DNA of 45,845 bases from Methylomagnum ishizawai (lineage in GTDB: Bacteria; Pseudomonadota; Gammaproteobacteria; Methylococcales; Methylococcaceae): assembly GCF_900155475.1 (NCBI RefSeq), contig NZ_FXAM01000005.1, forward strand, positions 1-45,845. The letters are read 5' to 3'. Below are positions 34,810-42,905 of this stretch, one piece after another (within the stretch, counting starts at the first letter, position 1; each line of letters opens with the position of its first letter). Below the pieces are notes generated by a model that searched no databases, was not told the DNA's origin, and saw nothing but the letters and a program-made list of their open reading frames with translations. A program made the position numbers and the translations under genes.

Positions 34810-36381
34810 ATGACCACAGAACTTCTGGAAGAACGGGGGAATTCCCCGCCGCCGGTGGACGATGCGGTCGGGGCGGAAGCCTCCGACACCCGCCAGTTCG
34901 TGACCTTCATCGCGGGCGGCGAGGTCTTCGCCGTCGATATGGCCCCCGTGCAGGAAATCATCCGCGTGCCGGGCGTGGTGCGTGTGCCCTTGGCACCGCA
35001 TACCCTGGACGGCTTGGCGAACCTGCGCGGCAAGGTGCTGCCCATCATTTCCCTGCGCCGGATCTTCGGCTTCTCCGAAGTCGAATACGACGAGGCCACC
35101 CGCGCCGTGGTGATCGACATCGGCCAGCCCTTGGGCTTCGTGGTCGACCGGGTCGCCAGCGTGGTCGGCGTGGACGCGGGCAAGATCGAGGATGTGGAGA
35201 GCATCCAAGGCACCGTGAAGACCGAGTTGCTTTCCGGCCTCATCAAGGATGTCGGCGGGCACGCCATGATCATGGTGCTGGATTTCGCCAAGCTGATCGC
35301 CCAGGAATTCGCCGATATCGCCGCGCTCGCCAAACGACGGGCCGGCCTGGGCGCGGGTCCGGGCCTGTCCGGCGAACCGCGCGACGAGGAGGAGGAAACC
35401 AGCGACGAACTGCAATTGGTGAGCTTCGAGGTCGCGGGCCAGGAATACGCGATGGACATCAAGGATGTGCAGGAGATCGTGCAAGTGCCGGAGCTGATCG
35501 TCCATGTGCCGCGCTCCGAATCGCATGTGCTGGGCGTGATGACCTTGCGCAACCGCCTGCTGCCCCTGGTCAGCCTGCGCCGCATGTTCGACCTGCCCAT
35601 CCGGGATGCCGACGAACGTAGTCGCATCGTCGTGGTGGCCTTGGGCAGCGCCTCGGTGGGCGTGGTGACGGACACCGTGAACGAAGTCCTGCGCGTGCCC
35701 AGGAACGAGGTGGACGCCATCCCGCCCTTGCTGGCCCGCGAGGGGAATTTGGCCGACATCACCGATATCTGTCGATTACAGGGCGGCAAGCGCCTGGTGT
35801 CGATCATTTCCGCGGGCAATTTATTCGGCCACGCGGCCATCAAGGAGGCTTTGAACACCGTGGATACCTTGCAAGACGACGATGAACAGCGGGTCGCGAC
35901 CCTGGATGACGACGCGGTCGACGACGACGAGCAGGTCGTGGTGTTCCACTTGGGCAAGGAAGAGTTCGGGGTCCCCATCGAGAGCGTGCAGGAAATCGTG
36001 CGCGTCCCCGAGGAATTGACCCATGTGCCCAAGGCGCCGCCCTTCGTCGAGGGCGTCATCAACCTGCGGGGCGCGGTGCTGCCGGTGATCGACCTGCGTC
36101 GGCGGCTCGGCCTACCGGTCCTGGAACGCACCGACCGCCAGCGCGTCATGGTGTTCCTGATCCATGGGGCGCGCACCGGCTTCATCGTCGACGTGGTGAC
36201 GGAGGTGCTCAAGATCCACAAGAGCGCCATCGAACCCGCGCCGCGGCTATCCGGCGAGCAGGCCAACCTGCTGGCCCGCATGGCCAATCTGGAAAAGCAA
36301 AAGCGCATGGTGCAATTGATCGAACCGGCCCATCTGGTGGAAGGACGCGAACTCGCCGACCTGGCCGGAATGGCGGCCTGA
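34810..36381 (+). CDS. Triple CheW-domain coupling protein
   Basis: 523 aa made of three CheW domains at about 28-170, 200-345 and 375-512, joined by acidic linkers (DEEEETSDE, DDDAVDDDEQ). Each has the CheW core (for example VQEIIRVPGVVRVP, VQEIVQVPELIVHVP, VQEIVRVPEELTHVP). Domains 1 and 3 keep the NLRG motif; domain 2 has TLRN, so its receptor or kinase contact may differ. CheW couples receptor tips to CheA; three in one chain could link neighbouring array units or the two tips of the upstream receptor. A GGAGG site precedes the ATG; cheB follows after 17 nt. Confidence 0.93.
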   Translation: MTTELLEERGNSPPPVDDAVGAEASDTRQFVTFIAGGEVFAVDMAPVQEIIRVPGVVRVPLAPHTLDGLANLRGKVLPIISLRRIFGFSEVEYDEATRAVVIDIGQPLGFVVDRVASVVGVDAGKIEDVESIQGTVKTELLSGLIKDVGGHAMIMVLDFAKLIAQEFADIAALAKRRAGLGAGPGLSGEPRDEEEETSDELQLVSFEVAGQEYAMDIKDVQEIVQVPELIVHVPRSESHVLGVMTLRNRLLPLVSLRRMFDLPIRDADERSRIVVVALGSASVGVVTDTVNEVLRVPRNEVDAIPPLLAREGNLADITDICRLQGGKRLVSIISAGNLFGHAAIKEALNTVDTLQDDDEQRVATLDDDAVDDDEQVVVFHLGKEEFGVPIESVQEIVRVPEELTHVPKAPPFVEGVINLRGAVLPVIDLRRRLGLPVLERTDRQRVMVFLIHGARTGFIVDVVTEVLKIHKSAIEPAPRLSGEQANLLARMANLEKQKRMVQLIEPAHLVEGRELADLAGMAA

Positions 36382-36398
36382 CCGGGTGGGGAGGTGCC

Positions 36399-37463
36399 GT
36401 GATCAAGCTGCTCATTGTCGACGACTCGGCGCTGATGCGCCGCCAGTTGACCCAATTATTCCTGGATGAAAACGATTTCGAGATCCGCCAGGCGCGCAAC
36501 GGGATCGAGGCCGTGGCGGAAAACCGCGAATTCGAACCGGATGTGGTGACGCTGGACATCAACATGCCCGAGATGGACGGCATCACCGCGCTTTCGCTGA
36601 TCATGGCCGAACGCCCGGTGCCGGTGGTGATGGTGTCCTCGCTCACCGAGCAAGGCGCGCTGGCGACCTTCGAGGCGCTCAACCTGGGCGCGGTGGACTA
36701 TGTCGCCAAACCGGGCGGGACGATTTCGCTCAGCATCGACACCATCAAGGACGACCTGATCGGCAAAGTGCGTACCGCCGCCCGCGCCAAGATCAAGGGC
36801 AAGGGTGCCAAGGGCTTGGCGCAACGGCTGCGGGAGGAGCGGGAAAAAGTCGCCGCCCGCCCGGTGGCCGTGCGGCGCGGCGTGGCGGGCGAAGGCCTGG
36901 TGGTGATCGGCGTCTCCACCGGCGGGCCGCGCACGCTGGAGGACATCCTGCCGCAACTGCCGGCGGATTTCCCCTGGCCGGTGCTGGTGGCCCAGCACAT
37001 GCCACCCTCGTTCACGCGGCCTTTCGCCGACCGCATGAACGGCTTGTGCGTCCTCAACGTGGTCGAAGCCGCCCAGCCCATGGCCCTGGAACCCGGCACC
37101 ATCTATATCGGCAAGGGCGGCGCGGACATGGTGCTGGGTCGGCGCAACGGGAAACTGACGGTGTTGGCCAAGCCGGAAAACAAGGAATTCCTCTGGCACC
37201 CGTCGGTGGAACTCCTGGGCCGGTCGGTCCTGGAACATTGCGATCCGGCGCGGGTGGTGGCGGTCATGCTGACCGGCATGGGCTACGACGGGGCCGACGC
37301 CTTCACCGAGATCAAGAAGCGCGGCGGGCGCACCATCGCCGAATCGGAAGAAACCGCCGTCGTGTTCGGCATGCCGGCCGAACTCATCAAGCGCGGTGGC
37401 GCATCGGTGGTGATTCCCAATGAAAAGGTCGCCGCCCAACTGAATACCTGGGCGTCGCGATAA
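36399..37463 (+). CDS. cheB: Chemoreceptor glutamate methylesterase CheB
   Basis: 354 aa. Receiver domain 1-125 (D8/D9, phospho-acceptor D53 in TLDINMP, K104 in YVAKP), a charged linker 126-165, then the esterase domain with the catalytic triad S173 (GVSTGGP), H200 (QHMP) and D297 (MGYDG). GTG start at 36399 with GGTGGGGAGG upstream. All catalytic residues are present, so it should remove methyl groups from receptors in response to CheA phosphorylation. Confidence 0.95.
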   Translation: MIKLLIVDDSALMRRQLTQLFLDENDFEIRQARNGIEAVAENREFEPDVVTLDINMPEMDGITALSLIMAERPVPVVMVSSLTEQGALATFEALNLGAVDYVAKPGGTISLSIDTIKDDLIGKVRTAARAKIKGKGAKGLAQRLREEREKVAARPVAVRRGVAGEGLVVIGVSTGGPRTLEDILPQLPADFPWPVLVAQHMPPSFTRPFADRMNGLCVLNVVEAAQPMALEPGTIYIGKGGADMVLGRRNGKLTVLAKPENKEFLWHPSVELLGRSVLEHCDPARVVAVMLTGMGYDGADAFTEIKKRGGRTIAESEETAVVFGMPAELIKRGGASVVIPNEKVAAQLNTWASR

Positions 37464-37483
37464 CAATAAAAAAGGGGGGAACG

Positions 37484-38107
37484 ATGGCTTTAATCAGGCA
37501 AGTGGCCCACGAGCGCATCGACGAGGATCAGCGCAAGCAAGGACGGGACTGCGCCAGTCTCGCGGCGGCTCTGACGGATGCCAATCCCACCGCCCGCCGC
37601 TGGGCGGCGCGGGATTTGGCGGCCTGCCCGGACGCCGCCGCCGCCCTGGTGGCCTGCTTGCGGCGGGAACAAGACGCCTCGGTCCGGGAGGTGATCCTCA
37701 CCACCTTGACCGGCTTCGGCAATGCAACGGCGGTGGCGGGCCTGCTCGATTGCCTCAGGAGCGAGGACGCGGCGCTACGCAACGAAGCCATCGACGCCCT
37801 CAAGCAGTTGCCCGAACAACTCGGCCCCATCATGCGGCGGCTGTTGGCCGACCCCGACCCGGACGTGCGCATTTTGACCGTGAACATCCTGGAATCCCTG
37901 CGCCATCCCGAGGTGGAAGCCTGGCTGATCGAAGTCATCGACCAAGACCCCCACCTGAACGTCTGCGGCACGGCGGTGGATTTGCTCGGCGAGGCGGGAT
38001 CGGCGGCGGCGCGGGAGCCGCTATTGCGCCTCAAGGCGCGCTTCCCCGACGAACCCTACATCCAATTCGCCGCCGATTTGGCCCTGAAACGCCTCGCGGA
38101 GGAATAA
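37484..38107 (+). CDS. HEAT-repeat protein of the chemosensory operon
   Basis: 207 aa of repeated paired helices: about five HEAT units (for example ARRWAARDLAACPDAAAALVACL, then VREVILTTLTGFGNATAVAGLL, LRNEAIDALKQLPEQLGPIM, VRILTVNILESLRHPEVEAWLIEV). HEAT repeats are protein-binding scaffolds; the partner is unknown but its place between cheB and cheR implies a role in the array or output. An AAAGGGGGG ribosome-binding site lies just before the ATG at 37484; cheR follows after 7 nt. Confidence 0.85.
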   Translation: MALIRQVAHERIDEDQRKQGRDCASLAAALTDANPTARRWAARDLAACPDAAAALVACLRREQDASVREVILTTLTGFGNATAVAGLLDCLRSEDAALRNEAIDALKQLPEQLGPIMRRLLADPDPDVRILTVNILESLRHPEVEAWLIEVIDQDPHLNVCGTAVDLLGEAGSAAAREPLLRLKARFPDEPYIQFAADLALKRLAEE

Positions 38108-38114
38108 CCCGATC

Positions 38115-38957
38115 ATGGGCACAATCGCCATCAGTGACGGGGATTTCCAGAAATTCCGGGAATTCTTCTACCGGAAAACCGGCATCCACTTCGAATCCTC
38201 GAAGCGTTACTTCGTGGACAAGCGGTTGCTGGAACGGATCGAGGACACCGGCAGCGCCAGTTTCCGCGAATATTTCGTCATGCTGCGCTTCCAGTCCTCG
38301 GGCGAGGAATTGCAAGCGCTCACCAACCTGATGACGGTCAACGAAACCTATTTCTTCCGCGAGGAATACCAGTTCCAATGCCTGGCGCAGTCCATCCTGC
38401 CGGAAATCACCGCCAGCCAGCGCCCCGGCAAACCCATCCGCATCTGGGTGGTCCCTTCGTCCTCCGGCGAGGAACCCTATTCCATCGCCATTTATCTGCT
38501 CGAATATTGGGCGGGCATCAATGATTGGGATGTCGAGATCATCTCCTCCGATATCGATACCCGGATCCTCGGCCTGGCCCGCGCCGGGCTTTATTCCCCC
38601 CGTTCGGTGCTGCAACTGCCGGAGCCGCTGCTCAAAAAATATTTCACCCCTACGGGCGATCACTACCAGATTTCCGACGATCTGCGGCAGGCGGTCGAAT
38701 TCACCCGGGTGAATCTCAACGAACCGGGGGATACCCGGCCCTACCGCGATTTCGATGTGGTCTTCTGCCGCAACCTCTTGATCTATTTCGACGAACTATC
38801 GCGCAAGGCCGCCGCCGAAACCCTTTACGACGCGCTTAACCCGGGCGGTTTCCTATGCCTCGGCCACTCGGAATCCATGAGCCGCGCTTCCGGGCTGTTC
38901 AAGGTGCGCAAATTCCCCGAGGCCGTCGTTTACCAAAGGCCTTCGGAGGCGAGATGA
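38115..38957 (+). CDS. cheR: Chemoreceptor methyltransferase CheR (intact copy)
   Basis: 280 aa. N-terminal all-helical CheR_N (1-75), then the SAM-dependent domain: NETYFFREEYQF, VPSSSGEEPYSIA (motif I; usually A-[AS]-S-[TS]-GEEPYS), SSDIDTRILGLARAGLYS, DVVFCRNLLIYF and LNPGGFLCLGHSES. No TPR or pentapeptide-tether extension. It methylates glutamates on receptor helices, opposing CheB. It overlaps the next gene by 4 nt (ATGA). The left-end copy at 274-1120 has only contig-end errors. Confidence 0.95.
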   Translation: MGTIAISDGDFQKFREFFYRKTGIHFESSKRYFVDKRLLERIEDTGSASFREYFVMLRFQSSGEELQALTNLMTVNETYFFREEYQFQCLAQSILPEITASQRPGKPIRIWVVPSSSGEEPYSIAIYLLEYWAGINDWDVEIISSDIDTRILGLARAGLYSPRSVLQLPEPLLKKYFTPTGDHYQISDDLRQAVEFTRVNLNEPGDTRPYRDFDVVFCRNLLIYFDELSRKAAAETLYDALNPGGFLCLGHSESMSRASGLFKVRKFPEAVVYQRPSEAR

Positions 38958-39325
38958 AACGCATCCTGATTGTCGACGACGCCGCCACGGTACGCATGTA
39001 CCACCGCACCCTACTCGAAGCCGGGGGCTACATGGTGGAGGAAGCGGTCAACGGCGTCGAAGCGCTGGAAAAATCCCTCAGTGAACCCTTCGACCTCTAT
39101 CTGGTGGATATCAACATGCCCAAGCTGGATGGCTACGGTTTCCTGCGCGAATTGCGCGGCCAGGACCTGCCCCAGACACCGGCCATCATGATTTCCACCG
39201 AAGCGGCCGGGCACGACCGGAAACGGGCGCTGGCCGCCGGTGCCAACCACTATCTCATCAAGCCCGTGAAGCCGGAACAATTCCTCGTGCCCGTGCGCCT
39301 GCTGCTGGGGGAGGAAAGCCCATGA
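38954..39325 (+). CDS. CheY-type response regulator, first of a tandem pair (intact copy)
   Basis: 123 aa, a single receiver domain: D8/D9, phospho-acceptor D52 (LYLVDINMP), T82 and K103 (YLIKP). The start is the ATG overlapping the cheR stop; a longer frame upstream is not used. It is very similar to the receiver at 39322-39813, and the two share LLLGEE(S/N)P at their ends, showing that they arose by tandem duplication. Confidence 0.92.
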   Translation: MKRILIVDDAATVRMYHRTLLEAGGYMVEEAVNGVEALEKSLSEPFDLYLVDINMPKLDGYGFLRELRGQDLPQTPAIMISTEAAGHDRKRALAAGANHYLIKPVKPEQFLVPVRLLLGEESP

Positions 39326-39813
39326 ACCCCTTGCTCGGACAATTCCTGACCGGGGTCCGTGGCTTCCTGCAAGGGATAGGCGGGAAACTGACACCACCGC
39401 CCCCCCAGGTCTTGGTCCCGGCCGAGACCGCGCCCAGCGCGATGAAACGCGTATTGATCGTCGACGATGCCGCCACAGTGCGCCTATACCACCGCGATAT
39501 ACTCGAAGCCGGGGGCTACGCCGTGGAAGAAGCCGTCAACGGCGTCGAGGCCCTGGAGAAATCCCTGCGGACGCCGTTCGACCTCTATCTGGTGGATGTC
39601 AACCCGCCCCGGCAGGATGGTTGCGGCTTCCTGCGGGCACTGCGCGGCCAGGACCTACCCCAGGCACCGGCCATCATGGTTTCCACCGGGGCGGCCGCCC
39701 ATGACCGGAAGCTGGCCCAAGCCATCGGCGCCAATCACTATCTCGTCAAACCGGTGCAGCCGGAGCAACTCCTGATACCCGCACGCCTGCTGTTAGGAGA
39801 GGAAAACCCATGA
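39322..39813 (+). CDS. CheY-type response regulator fused to a cheA N-terminal relic (intact copy)
   Basis: 163 aa. Residues 41-163 are a receiver with D48/D49, D92 and K143, but the usual NMP after the acceptor is NPP. Residues 1-23 (MNPLLGQFLTGVRGFLQGIG) match the first helix of the neighbouring CheA (MTPLLEQFLSEAREFLQGIG), followed by a Pro-rich linker. The DNA over ~70 bp is also about 80% alike. So the duplicated unit was receiver gene plus 5' end of cheA. The ATG at 39322 overlaps the previous stop and has GGGGGAGG; the internal ATG at 39442 has no ribosome-binding site. Confidence 0.9.
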   Translation: MNPLLGQFLTGVRGFLQGIGGKLTPPPPQVLVPAETAPSAMKRVLIVDDAATVRLYHRDILEAGGYAVEEAVNGVEALEKSLRTPFDLYLVDVNPPRQDGCGFLRALRGQDLPQAPAIMVSTGAAAHDRKLAQAIGANHYLVKPVQPEQLLIPARLLLGEENP

Positions 39814-42269
39814 CCCCCTTGCTCGAGCAATTCCTTTCCGAAGCCCGTGAATTCCTGCAAGGCATCGGCGAAAAACTGATGAGGCTGGAGGACGACCCCG
39901 CCGACGCCGACCTGATGAACGAGCTTTTCCGTTTGGTGCATACCCTCAAGGGCAACAGCGGGCTGTTCGAACTCCCCGAAATGACCCGCGTTCTCCATGC
40001 GGGCGAAGACCTGATGGATGCCGTGCGCCAAGGCCGCGTCGCCTATTCGCGGACGCTGGCCGACCGTTTGCTGGACGCCATGGACTTTGTCGGCATATTG
40101 TGCGACGAGATCGAAGCCGGGAAAAACACCGGCCCGTCCCACGCCAGCGATTCGGCGCGCTTGGCGGAATCCCTGCATAAACTGATCGTAGACCCCCAAG
40201 CCGCCGGTAGCGCTCGCGATCCCGCCATCCCGGCCGCTACGGACGACTCGCCGGGACTTCCGGCGGCGGTCGTAACCACCACCGGCGCCAGCCTACCCCT
40301 CGCGGAAATACCGGAAGCCGCGCGCCTAGAAGCCTACCGTCGCGCGATGGATGGGGACGCCTTGCATTGGCTGGTCTATGACCCGGCGGAAGAATGTTTC
40401 TATCAAGGCGACGATCCCTTTTTCCGCGCCCGCCAAACGCCCGGACTGCTATGGGGCGAGGTCGCCGCCCGCGAGCCGTGGCCCGCCTTGGCCGAACTGG
40501 ACGCTTACCGTTGCGTGCTGGAATTCCGCATATTGGCCGCCGCCCCCCTGGCCGCATTGGAAGAACACTATCGCTACGTGCCGGACCAAATCCAGATCCG
40601 CCCTTTAAGCGCGGAATGCTTGGGCGTGGAGGACGGCAAGGTGGCCGAAGACGCCGTGGGTTCCCGCCAAACCGGGCTATCCCCCGGCATAACGGCCCAC
40701 GGGCTTCCACCGCAAATGGCCCAAGTGCTGACGGACTTGATCGCGACCCAGCGCGAGATACTCGCCCTGCCCATCGAGGCGGCATGGCACCTGGGGCGGA
40801 TCAAGGCCACCGCCGCCGCGCTGTCCGGTTGCCTCCGGGCCATCGGTGCCATGGATGAGCTTCCAGCCTTGGAAGCGGCGACCGCCAAGGCCTTGGGTCA
40901 ATCCACGGGGATGCCGTTGCTGGTCTGGCTGGATGGCAGATTCCCCCCGCCGACCGGGGCCGAAGCGGCCGCGGAGACGCTTCCCACGCCCCCCACCGAG
41001 GCCGCGCCGGAGCCGGTTCCCACCGTCCGGGCACCCGCGCCGGAAGCCGAGGCCGAAATCAAATTCGGCCGCCGCGCCGAGGACAACCCCGCGACGATGA
41101 AGAGCCTCCGGGTGGACCAGGTGAAGATCGACCGCCTGATGAACCTGATCGGCGAGATGGTGGTGGCCAAGAACGCCCTGCCCTATCTGGCGGGCCGCGC
41201 CGAGTCGGTGTTCAGATCGCGGGAACTGGCGCGGGAGATCAAGGCCCAGCACGCGGTGATCAACCGCATCGCCGAGGAAATGCAGGACGCCATCATGCAG
41301 GTGCGCATGATGCCCGTTTCGTTCGTGTTCCAGCGCTTTCCGCGCCTGGTGCGGGATATTTCGCGCAAGCTCGGCAAGGAAGTGAACCTGGTGCTGGAGG
41401 GCGAATCCACCGAGGCCGACAAGAACATCGTCGAAGCCCTGGGCGACCCATTGGTGCACATCGTCAGGAACAGCCTGGACCATGGATTCGAGATGCCCGA
41501 GGTGCGCCGGGCCATCGGCAAGCCGCCGGTCGGCACCCTGATCCTCCGGGCCAGCCAGGAATCCGACCGGGTCGTGATCGAGGTCGTGGACGACGGTCAA
41601 GGCATCGACCCGGCGGTGGTCAAGCGCAAGGCCTACGAGCAGGGCGTCATCGACGAAGCCACCCTGGAACGCATCGGCGACCAGGAGGCCGTCAACTTGA
41701 TCTTCGCTGCCGGTTTCTCCACGGCGGCGGCGGTGTCCGACCTCTCGGGCCGGGGGGTGGGCATGGACGCGGTGCGGACCGCCGTGCAAAAGGTGAACGG
41801 CTCCCTCCATTTGGACAGCGAGAAAGGCAAGGGCACCCGCATCCGCATCGCCTTGCCGCTCTCCATGGCGGTGACCAACGTCATGATCGTCGAATCCGAT
41901 AGCCAGGTCTTCGGCATCTCCATGGACAGCGTGGTGGAAACGGTGCGGGTGCCGCGCCGGGATATCCGCATGATCAAATCCAGCCAGGCCGCCGTATTGC
42001 GGGGACGGATCGTGCCCATAAAATCCCTCAACGCCCTGCTCGGCCTGGCCACGCCTCCCAAGCTCAGCGGCGATGACGAACTGGCCGTGCTGGTGGTGCG
42101 CTTGGGCGGCGAGCCCATCGGGCTGGTAGTGGACGATTTCCGCGGGACCGTCGACATCATCCTAAAACCCATGGCGGGCGTCTTGGCGGGGCTCTCCGCC
42201 TACACGGGCTCGGCCCTCATGGGCGACGGGACGGTGCTGATGGTGCTCGACGTCAAGGAGATTCTGTGA
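39810..42269 (+). CDS. cheA: Chemotaxis histidine kinase CheA
   Basis: 819 aa. HPt domain 1-105 with phospho-accepting H44 (RLVHTLKGNSG). A variable linker is followed by an unfamiliar globular segment about 168-270 (HWLVYDPAEECFYQGDDPFF...) at the place of the usual P2 CheY-binding domain, and a helical piece 300-365. After a Pro/Ala/Glu linker come the P3 dimerisation helices (430-505), the ATPase domain with N box H550..N554..D557H558, G1 DDGQGID (594-600), F box IFAAGFST (631-638) and G2 GRGVGMD (647-653), and a CheW-like P5 (690-819). All kinase residues are present. It overlaps its neighbours on both sides. Identical to the left copy. Confidence 0.95.
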   Translation: MTPLLEQFLSEAREFLQGIGEKLMRLEDDPADADLMNELFRLVHTLKGNSGLFELPEMTRVLHAGEDLMDAVRQGRVAYSRTLADRLLDAMDFVGILCDEIEAGKNTGPSHASDSARLAESLHKLIVDPQAAGSARDPAIPAATDDSPGLPAAVVTTTGASLPLAEIPEAARLEAYRRAMDGDALHWLVYDPAEECFYQGDDPFFRARQTPGLLWGEVAAREPWPALAELDAYRCVLEFRILAAAPLAALEEHYRYVPDQIQIRPLSAECLGVEDGKVAEDAVGSRQTGLSPGITAHGLPPQMAQVLTDLIATQREILALPIEAAWHLGRIKATAAALSGCLRAIGAMDELPALEAATAKALGQSTGMPLLVWLDGRFPPPTGAEAAAETLPTPPTEAAPEPVPTVRAPAPEAEAEIKFGRRAEDNPATMKSLRVDQVKIDRLMNLIGEMVVAKNALPYLAGRAESVFRSRELAREIKAQHAVINRIAEEMQDAIMQVRMMPVSFVFQRFPRLVRDISRKLGKEVNLVLEGESTEADKNIVEALGDPLVHIVRNSLDHGFEMPEVRRAIGKPPVGTLILRASQESDRVVIEVVDDGQGIDPAVVKRKAYEQGVIDEATLERIGDQEAVNLIFAAGFSTAAAVSDLSGRGVGMDAVRTAVQKVNGSLHLDSEKGKGTRIRIALPLSMAVTNVMIVESDSQVFGISMDSVVETVRVPRRDIRMIKSSQAAVLRGRIVPIKSLNALLGLATPPKLSGDDELAVLVVRLGGEPIGLVVDDFRGTVDIILKPMAGVLAGLSAYTGSALMGDGTVLMVLDVKEIL

Positions 42270-42505
42270 TGGCCATCGAATTCACGCAAGACCTGGCCAC
42301 GTTCCACGGGGTGATCGGCGTCGAGGACGCGGAAACCCTATTGGAATGGTTGCAAAACAGGCCCAGGGCGAAGGTGGACCTCTCGGCGTGTACCCACCTG
42401 CACCCGGCCAATCTGCAAGTGCTGATGGCGGCGAAAACCGCCGTGGGCGCCTGGCCGACCGACCCAGGCCTCGCCGCTTGGCTGAAGCCCGCATTGGAAA
42501 TTTGA
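42269..42505 (+). CDS. STAS-like small protein between cheA and cheY
   Basis: 78 aa. VDLSACTHLHPANLQVLMAAK fits the strand-loop-helix of a STAS domain (as in anti-sigma factor antagonists), but the loop serine or threonine that is phosphorylated in SpoIIAA-type proteins is replaced (HPAN instead of DSAG). It may therefore be a docking protein rather than a phospho-switch. ATG overlaps the cheA stop by one base. STAS proteins occur in some alternative chemosensory clusters; partner unknown. Confidence 0.75.
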   Translation: MAIEFTQDLATFHGVIGVEDAETLLEWLQNRPRAKVDLSACTHLHPANLQVLMAAKTAVGAWPTDPGLAAWLKPALEI

Positions 42506-42520
42506 ATCAGGAGCATCGCT

Positions 42521-42895
42521 ATGGCACTCACCATCCTTATCGTCGACGATTCCGCCACCATGGTCATGAGCGTCAGGACCACCTTGGAAATGAACGGTTT
42601 CAAGGTGGAAACCGCCAACGACGGGGTACAGGCGCTAGCCAAGCTCAAGGCCGGGATGAAGCCCGACCTGATGATTACCGACATCAACATGCCCCATATG
42701 GGCGGGCTCGAACTCATCCAAAACGTCCGGGCGTTGCCGGGTTTCCGCTTCATGCCGATCCTGACGCTCACCACCGAAAGCCAAGCCGCCAAGCGCGACG
42801 AGGCCAAGAAACTGGGCGCCACCGGCTGGCTGGTGAAGCCCGTGTCCGGGACCGACCTGGTCAAGGTCATCAAGCAAGTCCTGCCGGGGGCTTGA
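42521..42895 (+). CDS. cheY: CheY-type single-domain response regulator
   Basis: 124 aa. Receiver with D9/D10, D53 in [13 protein letters not shown]-containing LTLTTES and WLVKPVSG lysine. More distant from the tandem pair upstream of cheA and closer to classical CheY (family context [19 protein letters not shown]). Likely the output messenger or a phosphate sink of this operon. It is followed after 10 nt by the membrane receptor gene. Confidence 0.93.
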   Translation: MALTILIVDDSATMVMSVRTTLEMNGFKVETANDGVQALAKLKAGMKPDLMITDINMPHMGGLELIQNVRALPGFRFMPILTLTTESQAAKRDEAKKLGATGWLVKPVSGTDLVKVIKQVLPGA

Positions 42896-42905
42896 GGGAG
42901 GCACG

